Shown: positions 57,331-64,000 of the stretch, piece after piece
Layout: every line of letters starts with the position of its first letter
Position numbering within the stretch: the first letter of the stretch is position 1
Assembly: GCA_045588675.1 (NCBI GenBank)
Contig: JAZNER010000046.1
Location: 109,037-173,036, forward strand
Source of the DNA: SVTX01 sp045588675
Lineage (GTDB): Bacteria; Bacillota; Clostridia; Oscillospirales; CAG-272
Length of the DNA: 64,000 nt
Direction: 5' to 3'
Notes under the pieces: model-generated
Seen by the model: only the letters and a program-made list of their open reading frames with translations
What the model was told of the DNA's origin: nothing
Database searches by the model: none
Position numbers and translations under genes: made by a program

Positions 57331-58566
57331 ATGAAAAAGTTACTTTTATTTATCTTAACCTTGACAATGTGTTTGTCGTCTTTAATCAGCTGTAATATAT
57401 CGCCAAAAATAAGTTCTGACAAATGGGATGGTTCTATAGCCTCATCTTTTGATTCAGGTAACGGAACAGAGCACGACCCATATATAATAAAATCAGCTTC
57501 GCAGCTTGCCTATTTAGCAACACAGGTAAATCAAGGAATAAACTATTCGGAAAAGTATTTTTTACTTGAAAATAATATTGACTTAAATAATATCGAGTGG
57601 ACACCTATTGGATACGGAGATTATTATTTTAGTGGTTATTTTGACGGTAACGGACATACTATATCAAATCTAAAAATTAGTGATGTAAAAACATACACAT
57701 CTACATATTCATATGGAGCTTCGACAGATTGTGTTTCGGGACTTTTCGGCGTGTGCGTGGATGCAACAATTTGTAATGTAAACATAGAAAACGCCAACAT
57801 TTTTGCAAAAAGTATCAGCAAATACAATTCTTCATATATTGGGGTGTTGGCCGGATCATTTAAAGCCTCAAAAAATTGCAAAATAGATAATATCAAAGTT
57901 TCGCAATCAAATATATCCAACATTGAAAATAATTTTGAAAATGAGCGTAGTTATTCGTGTCCGCTTTATGTGGGAGGCGCAATTGGTTTTATAGGCGTTA
58001 TAGAAGAAACTCAATTTGAAATGTCAAGAATTCAAAGTGATATTAACATTTCATTTCCCCAAACATCATCAAAAGTATATAATTATTTTGGTGGTATAGC
58101 AGGATATATTTCTAATTTGGGTAATTATAGGTGTACTGATTTTGCTTCATATTTAACACTCAATGGCCCAGAATATTCAACAAACTATGCAGGAGCCTTC
58201 AACGCATCAAACTCTAACGGCATATTTAATTTATCTAATGGTTTTTCAGAAGTTAGCATAAATAAAGTTTTGTCAGATCCTATAATCTGGCCTCATATCG
58301 CGAATGCAATTATAGGTATAGCATATCAAGGGAAAACACAAGAGCTTACAGTACTGGGTGAATATGAATTTAAGAATCTGTTTGGATATACTAAGCCAAT
58401 TGATGAGTCCTCAGAAGCCTTGTTACCTGTTTGTACTCTATACAATATGCCAAGTCACGCCACATATTCAGAAACTAATTGTCAAGTATGTACCACACTT
58501 CCCTCTAATCACGGGTTAAATAAGGATATATGGGATCTCGAATCTCCCTCTCCGCGCTTAAAATGA
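57331..58566 (+). CDS. surface lipoprotein with GLUG/beta-helix-like repeats
   Basis: The 411-residue precursor has lipobox SLISC (Cys about 21). The N-terminal part (GTEHDPYIIKSASQLAYLA, then EWTPIGYGDYYFSGYFDGNG) is the classic start of Clostridial surface beta-helix proteins whose strands are marked by SGYFDGNGHTISNL. Later, VGGAIGFIG and FGGIAGYIS repeats continue the helix. Such proteins act at the cell surface, in adhesion or carbohydrate contact, but no ligand is known. ATG 57331 follows TATGGAGT. Confidence 0.72.
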   Translation: MKKLLLFILTLTMCLSSLISCNISPKISSDKWDGSIASSFDSGNGTEHDPYIIKSASQLAYLATQVNQGINYSEKYFLLENNIDLNNIEWTPIGYGDYYFSGYFDGNGHTISNLKISDVKTYTSTYSYGASTDCVSGLFGVCVDATICNVNIENANIFAKSISKYNSSYIGVLAGSFKASKNCKIDNIKVSQSNISNIENNFENERSYSCPLYVGGAIGFIGVIEETQFEMSRIQSDINISFPQTSSKVYNYFGGIAGYISNLGNYRCTDFASYLTLNGPEYSTNYAGAFNASNSNGIFNLSNGFSEVSINKVLSDPIIWPHIANAIIGIAYQGKTQELTVLGEYEFKNLFGYTKPIDESSEALLPVCTLYNMPSHATYSETNCQVCTTLPSNHGLNKDIWDLESPSPRLK

Positions 58567-58691
58567 TTCCTTATTTTAAAGGTTCTCGTCCTTTAGCACA
58601 ATTAATTATCTGAACATATTTTTAACAATTTCATCTATTGACATTACTAACAATTAGATTATAACTTTAAATTTAGAAAGTGAGGCCATTT

Positions 58692-60713
58692 ATGAAAAAA
58701 ACAATTGCTATGCTTCTTGCTGTTATTATGTTATTTATTTCCATTTGCGGTTGCTCCCCTACTCCGCCCGTAAATCACGAGACTGACACTCAGAAACCTG
58801 CAGAAGACAACGAAACAGAATCTGCTTTGCATGAAGCTCCCGTTGAAGATTTTGAGTATAAACTGAATCACCTTGAAAATGCTATTATAATAACCAAATA
58901 TATCGGGAATGATGAGCATGTCGTCATACCCTCCGAGATAGACGGTCTTCCTGTAATCACTATTGGGTCGTACGATATTCTTGAAGGCAATTATTATGTA
59001 AATATTGGCGCATTTCAAAATTCAAATATAAAATCCGTGGTGATTCCCGATTCGGTAACCTTTATTCAGCGCGCATTTTCTGACTGTAAATATTTGACGG
59101 AGGTCACTTTCGGTAAAAATTCGAATTTGGATACGATTGAATCAGCCTTCCAGAACTGTATATCACTTGAAGCACTCGACTTGTCAACAACTAAGCTTAC
59201 TGAAATATCTAACGACACTTTTAACGGTTGTAAAAATTTAAGGAGCATAAACATCTCTGACTCTGTCACATCTATCGGAGAAAGAGCTTTCTATGAATGT
59301 GAATCTCTTAAGGAGATCGTTCTGCCAAAAAATCTTGAAGACATAGGCAGAAATGCATTTGGATATTGTACATTGTTGAAAACAATCACTATACCCGCGA
59401 AGCTTGATATCAACGAAGGGCTTACTCAGTCTGTTTTTCATGATGTTCCTTCGCTTGAAAAAGTAATATTTGAAGAAGGAAGAGATGAGATAAAAGGATA
59501 TGCTTTTATTTCGATAACCTCTGACGCAGAGATTATCGTTCCTGCAAGCGTTAAGAAGCTATCTTTGTGGTCGTTCTTCTTTTTAAGTCCTGCTAACGCA
59601 AAGATTGTTTTTTTAGGTGATTGTCCGGAATTTCTTAATGAAAAGCTTCATGAATTCTACGCTGTTCCTACCATATACTATGATCCCAATACTGAGGGAT
59701 GGGATAATTGCATTTTGGAAGAAGCCGGTTATACCTTGTTGCCAATAGAACAGACTGAAGACACATATGAAAGAGAAACAGATGTACAATTAAATAAATT
59801 TAACGGTTATTTCGGTAATATCAAAAAATATGATAAATGGTTAGAGTCGATGCTCGCAAGCGATGCTCATTCGACATTGGAAGTTTATTTGGAATATTTA
59901 AGCTTTTTGGCTTATGAATTAGAAATTACCGTTGAACACGGAAAAGCTGTTTTAGATGTGGAAACACAATATAACTCGTGGAAAGAATGTTTAGAGCGTT
60001 GGGTGGACTCAATACATGAGATTATGATTATCGAAATGAATTCTACCAATTCCGATCCTATGGGTCAACTCGTGTTACTCATTTCCCGTTGTAATCTTTT
60101 TCGCCAAAAAGTCATTCAATCTAAGATTTTTTTGTACAGGTATGAATTTTATTATAAATCAGCTTCAGATAACCGTAAAATTATCCTTGAAGATCCAGAT
60201 ATAGCTTGCTTGTTAGAGTATGATGTATTTCTATTAGATGACGAGAATAAATACACTGTTAATTCCGTCTTTGATTCGGAAACAATTGAGCTTTTAAATT
60301 ATTTTAACAACAATGCCAATGAATATCAGGCAGATTATGATGAATTGATAAACAAAGATCTGGATGAAAATGGACATGATGATTTTGGGGTTTATTTGGA
60401 GTATTTAAATTTTTGGGAAGATCTGGAGTATAAATATTCCATTTCAGCCGGAAATGATCTTCTTGAAGATTTTAATGAATATGAACAATGGAAAAATGCC
60501 GCTGATCAGTTAAAAGGCTCGTCGCAAAGTCTTTTTACTTGCGAAAAATCAATCTTAATTGGCGATTACTTTAATACTTATAATTTGCAGTATAATTTCT
60601 TTTGTCAACAAGTTCTTTGTCAAAAATTTTTCTTATGTTATAAAAATTATCAACAAATTGTAATACAAGGTGGGGATATACATGAAATATCAATTAAATG
60701 GGGCATAAAGTAA
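58692..60713 (+). CDS. leucine-rich-repeat (BspA-like) lipoprotein
   Basis: The 673-residue precursor has lipobox ICGC near residue 20. Residues about 60-340 contain LRR_5 (BspA/treponemal) repeats, seen as VVIPSEIDGLPVITIG, SVVIPDSVTFIQRAFSDC, INISDSVTSIGERAFYEC and EIVLPKNLEDIGRNAFGYC. The remaining 330 residues are helical with recurring YLEYLSF/YLEYLNF and EYEQWKN patterns, indicating an internal duplication. ATG 58692 follows GTGAGG; a GTG 12 bases upstream lies in that site. It is probably an extracellular adhesion or binding protein. Confidence 0.8.
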   Translation: MKKTIAMLLAVIMLFISICGCSPTPPVNHETDTQKPAEDNETESALHEAPVEDFEYKLNHLENAIIITKYIGNDEHVVIPSEIDGLPVITIGSYDILEGNYYVNIGAFQNSNIKSVVIPDSVTFIQRAFSDCKYLTEVTFGKNSNLDTIESAFQNCISLEALDLSTTKLTEISNDTFNGCKNLRSINISDSVTSIGERAFYECESLKEIVLPKNLEDIGRNAFGYCTLLKTITIPAKLDINEGLTQSVFHDVPSLEKVIFEEGRDEIKGYAFISITSDAEIIVPASVKKLSLWSFFFLSPANAKIVFLGDCPEFLNEKLHEFYAVPTIYYDPNTEGWDNCILEEAGYTLLPIEQTEDTYERETDVQLNKFNGYFGNIKKYDKWLESMLASDAHSTLEVYLEYLSFLAYELEITVEHGKAVLDVETQYNSWKECLERWVDSIHEIMIIEMNSTNSDPMGQLVLLISRCNLFRQKVIQSKIFLYRYEFYYKSASDNRKIILEDPDIACLLEYDVFLLDDENKYTVNSVFDSETIELLNYFNNNANEYQADYDELINKDLDENGHDDFGVYLEYLNFWEDLEYKYSISAGNDLLEDFNEYEQWKNAADQLKGSSQSLFTCEKSILIGDYFNTYNLQYNFFCQQVLCQKFFLCYKNYQQIVIQGGDIHEISIKWGIK

Positions 60714-60826
60714 TATTGTGGTCTTTAAATTATAATTTATATAGAATTTTGATGTGTTGTGTGAACCATAATTAAAAGATTTGTTCATGTTTTTTATGTT
60801 ATAATATTTTAAAAGGAGGGATTGCT

Positions 60827-61360
60827 ATGAAAATTTCTAAAAACAGAAAGTTAGTATTTATTGTTTTGTCAATTGTAATTTTGATTGCTTCAATTTTGCC
60901 CGTAATTATCAGTAAAGACGCTGCAATCACGAAATATTCCTTTATTTCTATCGCCTTTGCTTTCTGCTCCGTCGTTTATGCGGTAATAGCCTTTATTCTT
61001 AAGGGAAAAGGAAATCTGTTTGTTGCAGGATATCGGTTTTGGAGATTTGTAGATTATTTGTTTGCCGAAACCGAATCATATACTAAAACCGAAGATTACA
61101 AAAAAGAATTTGAATTTTCTGCCTTTGTTTTTTGCGCTTCTATTCCTCTATATATACCTCTCGCTTTTTTTGCTAAGAGTTTCTATGCGGCACTTTCGTC
61201 AGCACTTTTCCTTACGCTCCTTAGAGACTTGCTAACATTTGTTTTGGTGCTGATTCCTCGCTTAATAAAGAATGCACAAGAGAAAAAGCAAGGTCGCATT
61301 AAGGACGAAGCTGACAGAAAAGAACAGGAACGTCGTGAATCAATGGGAAAATGGAAATGA
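60827..61360 (+). CDS. membrane protein, unknown function
   Basis: The 177-residue protein has four hydrophobic segments (about 8-27, 38-57, 96-117, 122-145) and a strongly charged C-terminal tail (KKQGRIKDEADRKEQERRES) that likely lies in the cytoplasm. I do not recognise a family. ATG 60827 has a perfect AAAAGGAGGG site. It is placed between lipoprotein genes in the same direction; 113 bases separate it from the LRR gene. Confidence 0.68.
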   Translation: MKISKNRKLVFIVLSIVILIASILPVIISKDAAITKYSFISIAFAFCSVVYAVIAFILKGKGNLFVAGYRFWRFVDYLFAETESYTKTEDYKKEFEFSAFVFCASIPLYIPLAFFAKSFYAALSSALFLTLLRDLLTFVLVLIPRLIKNAQEKKQGRIKDEADRKEQERRESMGKWK

Positions 61361-61377
61361 TATAACAGAAATAAATC

Positions 61378-61471
61378 ATAATTTTATATTAAATGCGGAG
61401 GGGGTTTATGAAACGAATTTTGGCGTTGTATTTGGTAAGTGTATTTTTTATTACGGCTTTGGTTGGATGTG
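61378..61471 (+). repeat. duplicated leader and signal-peptide cassette, copy 1
   Basis: These 94 bases (leader, GCGGAGGGG ribosome site, ATG and signal-peptide codons) are nearly identical to 62204-62297, while the mature coding parts and flanking DNA differ. Confidence 0.9.
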
Positions 61472-62109
61472 GACAAGCTCCGCAAGAAAAGAATGAATAT
61501 GAGGAACTACATAAAGAAAATATTACGCTTTCCGAAGAAAACCGGCAAGAAATTAGCAGATTGACAGAGATATACAACTCTAATTGGGCAAATATTACGG
61601 AAAGTGATTTGGATTTTCTGTTATATTGGGATGACTATACTTGCTATAATACGCACGATGCAGATAATCCAAGTTGTTATAGATTTTCTGTGTTAGATAT
61701 GAACAGCGACGGCTTAAGCGAAATAATAGTTGAATACAACGGAGAACACTGTATTATATATTACAGTGCCGAAAAGAATAGGTTAGCGGCAGTACACTTT
61801 GGATTCAGGGGAATGTATAACATTAATATGGATGGAACATTCTCGTGGAATGACACATCAAATCTTGGACATAAATATGGGTTGTCAAGATTAGATAAAA
61901 ATATGAATGTAATAAATTTGGTCACAATAATAAACGATGGCACAGATTTTGCCGAGTATTTTATCGGTGATGATTCTGTGACCCGAGATGAGCTTGCTCA
62001 ATATACTTCCCAATTCAGTTATAACCGCATAGAATTCTATGATGTTACTTCAGAAAATTTATCCAAATATATTACTTTTGAATCAATGTATAATGTGAAT
62101 AGCAAATGA
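61408..62109 (+). CDS. lipoprotein with calcium-loop-like segment
   Basis: The 233-residue precursor has lipobox LVGC near residue 19. The mature part begins with a coiled helix (EELHKENITLSEENRQE) and includes DMNSDGLSEIIVEYNG, similar to the Asp-rich calcium loops of VCBS/FG-GAP repeats. No other domain is recognised. ATG 61408 follows GGAGGGGG; an upstream in-frame start at 61393 lies within the leader. Its signal-peptide region is nearly identical to that of the next gene although their mature parts are unrelated by eye. Confidence 0.7.
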   Translation: MKRILALYLVSVFFITALVGCGQAPQEKNEYEELHKENITLSEENRQEISRLTEIYNSNWANITESDLDFLLYWDDYTCYNTHDADNPSCYRFSVLDMNSDGLSEIIVEYNGEHCIIYYSAEKNRLAAVHFGFRGMYNINMDGTFSWNDTSNLGHKYGLSRLDKNMNVINLVTIINDGTDFAEYFIGDDSVTRDELAQYTSQFSYNRIEFYDVTSENLSKYITFESMYNVNSK

Positions 62110-62203
62110 ATAGTTTAGCCGCCCAAAGGGTCAGCTTTTTTGCAATAAAAAATGTATGTTATCTCATCATATCAGAATATGGTGTTTACGTTATAATTAA
62201 TAT

Positions 62204-62297
62204 ATAATTTTATATTAAATGCGGAGGGGTTTTATGAAACGAATTTTGGCGTTGTGTTTGGCAAGTGTATTTTTTATTATGGCTTTGGTTGGATGTG
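62204..62297 (+). repeat. duplicated leader and signal-peptide cassette, copy 2
   Basis: Aligns with 61378-61471 over 94 bases with only a handful of mismatches, covering leader, ribosome site and the first 20 or so codons. Confidence 0.9.
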
Positions 62298-63262
62298 CTT
62301 TTCCAAACGAAAATAATGAAGCAAACGACGATATAGCTAAACCCGAGAGAAATCTTATAGATGTCTTAGAAGATATAGCCGTTATGCGCCCCTCGCTTGA
62401 TGAGTTTAAGCAAATCTATCCTGATTGCAGAGTATTGCGTGAGGACATAGACGGTTCTTACTCTAATATAATTATTTCAACATCAAAAATGCCGAATGTT
62501 TTGTTTTCTTTTGAGCGTTATTTCGGGAAAAACGGTTATTCGGGAATATACTTGTCATCAATAAATGCAAGTGCAAGCCTCATATTACCTGAATATGTAA
62601 ATATGAATATCGCAGATATTAAAAAAAACGAAGGAGAGCTCGCTTTTTATAAGGAAATTCAAAATACTGATGTTACCTACGGTGATGTATATATTTATCG
62701 AGAAAATTTTTATTATTACATACAAGGGTATGTTCATCCATACAAGCTTGGCGAAGACGGTATGTACATAGAGCTATATGATGACAGCTTATTTTCGCCA
62801 ATAGAAAATAAATTTTCTGATATAGAAAATGCCGATTCTATAAAAGAAGTGCTTAAAAGCTTATCTGCAGAAAGATGTACTTTAAATCAATTCAAAGCAA
62901 CATTTAACGATTGGCGCGTTGTTAATGAAAATGAGAATTCTATTACTATTGCTTGTGACAGATTGAAAGAAGTAGAGTTTGAATTTCAAACGATGATAGA
63001 TGATCTTGGAAAAACTCAAACAGTTCTGTCTTATATTAGTGCAAAAGCCGATCTTCTTATGACCGATTATATAGGGTTAGATAGGTATGAGCTTACAGAA
63101 GCTGGTATGGAGATGCCTTGCAATAATGAGTTTGATTATCGTTCTCTGTTCTTATACGAGGAAGAATATTGTCTTTGCATTAATCTATATACAGATGCTT
63201 TAGAAAATGACACGATAGTATATGTTATACCATATACAAATTCTTGGATACGCCCTTGGTAA
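62234..63262 (+). CDS. lipoprotein with two tandem copies of an unknown domain
   Basis: The 342-residue precursor has lipobox LVGC near residue 19. The mature part contains two similar halves: SLDEFKQIYPDCRVLRED (first copy) and TLNQFKATFNDWRVVNEN (second copy), each followed by ISTSKM/IACDRL, a VLFSFE/VEFEFQ strand, and a LSSINASASLILPEY/LSYISAKADLLMTDY segment. The repeat is about 160 residues and does not match a family I know. ATG 62234 follows GGAGGGG. It ends before a third copy of the terminator module. Confidence 0.7.
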   Translation: MKRILALCLASVFFIMALVGCAFPNENNEANDDIAKPERNLIDVLEDIAVMRPSLDEFKQIYPDCRVLREDIDGSYSNIIISTSKMPNVLFSFERYFGKNGYSGIYLSSINASASLILPEYVNMNIADIKKNEGELAFYKEIQNTDVTYGDVYIYRENFYYYIQGYVHPYKLGEDGMYIELYDDSLFSPIENKFSDIENADSIKEVLKSLSAERCTLNQFKATFNDWRVVNENENSITIACDRLKEVEFEFQTMIDDLGKTQTVLSYISAKADLLMTDYIGLDRYELTEAGMEMPCNNEFDYRSLFLYEEEYCLCINLYTDALENDTIVYVIPYTNSWIRPW

Positions 63263-63350
63263 ATATTTATATTAACATATAAATAATATTGTCCCCTGCA
63301 GAAGAATACTCCGCAGGGGATAATTTTATTTCTTTACAAAAACCGAGAAA

Positions 63351-63375
63351 CACCCACTCCCGAAGGGGTGGGTGA
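63351..63375 (+). repeat. repeated terminator module, copy 3
   Basis: The hairpin CACCCACTCC-CGAA-GGGGTGGGTG (63351-63374) lies between convergent genes. Only the stem is shared with copies 1 and 2; the following sequence (AACTACTATTAAA) is different. Confidence 0.8.
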
Positions 63376-63405
63376 ACTACTATTAAATTTGGTAATCATA
63401 AATTG

Positions 63406-63999
63406 CTATTTAGAAGATTTTAATACAGAGCGGTGTTTTATATATACAATAAGCTTTGGGAAATACATAGATGTAATAAATAACCACAAACATCCCAATG
63501 CCCACACACCAAAACCAACACCCAGTCCATTACCAATGCTTCCAATTTCGAAAATTTTAGAAATAATATAAGGAGAAGGAAGCAATGCAGGTAATATTAT
63601 TATCCATGGGTGTGATTTTAAAATTTCATTTGCTCGAATTTTTGTTTTTGTTTCCCGTTCTATTAACTCTTCTATACTCATTTTTTTTACATCTTGATAC
63701 AATTTATAATATAGCAAAAGCATAAATATAATTGCAACAAAAGCCACAATTGCAGCTGTACAATGTGCCCACGAAAACACCGCATATCCATAATCTCTCA
63801 TTTCACCCTTGGAAAATATCCAATAGCCATAAAACATTTCCAATGTTGATTTCAAAAGAATTGAAGAAATATAAGTATTATTTGATATAGGATTGTTAAT
63901 ATTTTTGTAGCAAACGAAGAAAACTATAGTTGTAAAGAAAATAAAACAAATTCCAATAATATCAAAGACGGTATTAGAAATGCATTTAAATAGAAATCC
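63406..63999 (-). CDS. membrane protein, N-terminus beyond window end
   Basis: The reading frame is open from the window end to a stop at 63406 with no stop between, so a methionine-like TTG near 63855 is probably not the true start. The visible 197 residues have a hydrophobic helix close to the window end (IIGICFIFFTTIVFFV), then YGYWIFSKGEMRDYGYAVFS, a long helix (IVAFVAIIFMLLLYYKL), an Arg/Glu-rich linker and two more helices near the C-terminus. The family is unknown. Confidence 0.65.
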   Translation of the reverse strand, partial: GFLFKCISNTVFDIIGICFIFFTTIVFFVCYKNINNPISNNTYISSILLKSTLEMFYGYWIFSKGEMRDYGYAVFSWAHCTAAIVAFVAIIFMLLLYYKLYQDVKKMSIEELIERETKTKIRANEILKSHPWIIILPALLPSPYIISKIFEIGSIGNGLGVGFGVWALGCLWLFITSMYFPKLIVYIKHRSVLKSSK

Positions 64000-64000
64000 T

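Noticed and set aside
63406..63855. Complete 149-residue reading of the last membrane protein
   Set aside because: The frame remains open to the end of the window and adds a further membrane helix, so the gene is cut rather than starting at the TTG.

Overview
The window is 64 kb of AT-rich DNA whose genes, ribosome-binding sites (GAAAGGA or AGGAGG) and consensus TTGACA-N17-TATAAT promoters fit a low-GC Firmicute of class Clostridia. It encodes both dipicolinate synthase subunits and a PdaA-type spore-cortex deacetylase, so the organism very probably makes endospores. Gut-type Oscillospirales relatives are likely, but this is inference. No phage, plasmid, insertion sequence or CRISPR array was seen.

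Layout. 1-11 kb: proC, a YesL-like membrane protein, two NodB deacetylases, rlmB, a 907-residue membrane protein that looks like a catalytically dead P-type ATPase, and a radical-SAM/DUF2344 pair. 11-17 kb: an atypical long prs, rhaB, dpaA-dpaB, then a cobalamin riboswitch controlling a DUF4430 lipoprotein and an ECF S-component. 17-31 kb: hslO, a methyltransferase, yerC, an XRE/TPR regulator, tsaE-tsaB-rpiB-ispD-ispF, rpe, an SDR, alaS, coaW and rqcH. 31-36 kb: a MarR regulator with an acyl-CoA ligase, and nadE. 36-43 kb: an accessory stretch with a structured leader RNA before a SLOG gene, a divergent XRE/zinc-ribbon pair with twin palindromic operators, tRNA-Arg(CCU), a MurE-like ligase behind a small pre-ATP-grasp-like protein, an orphan degenerate response regulator and dus. 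43-53 kb: D-amino-acid transaminase, tcdA, a membrane/DnaJ/DUF5685 operon, gpmI, a GltD-like flavoprotein, a 2H phosphoesterase and nagA. 53-64 kb: small membrane proteins, immunity-like proteins and a run of lipoproteins, with a shared terminator module and a duplicated lipoprotein leader cassette.

How it works together. Most genes are core: tRNA and ribosome maintenance (rlmB, tsaE, tsaB, alaS, tcdA, dus, rqcH), isoprenoid precursors (ispD, ispF), pentose phosphates (rpiB, rpe, prs), NAD and CoA supply (nadE, coaW), peptidoglycan and amino-sugar turnover (D-amino-acid transaminase, MurE-like ligase, nagA, deacetylases) and sporulation (dpaA, dpaB, pdaA-like).

The unusual material is (i) a family of hairpin arrays at 33.3, 36.6, 38.4 and 42.2 kb, the three larger ones built from short stem-loops joined by a repeated 7-9 base linker that flips to its reverse complement halfway; (ii) the pseudo-P-type ATPase with twelve exact 12-base repeats; (iii) an orphan rod-like leader RNA with a perfect promoter and terminator; and (iv) the lipoprotein/immunity-like island at the right end.
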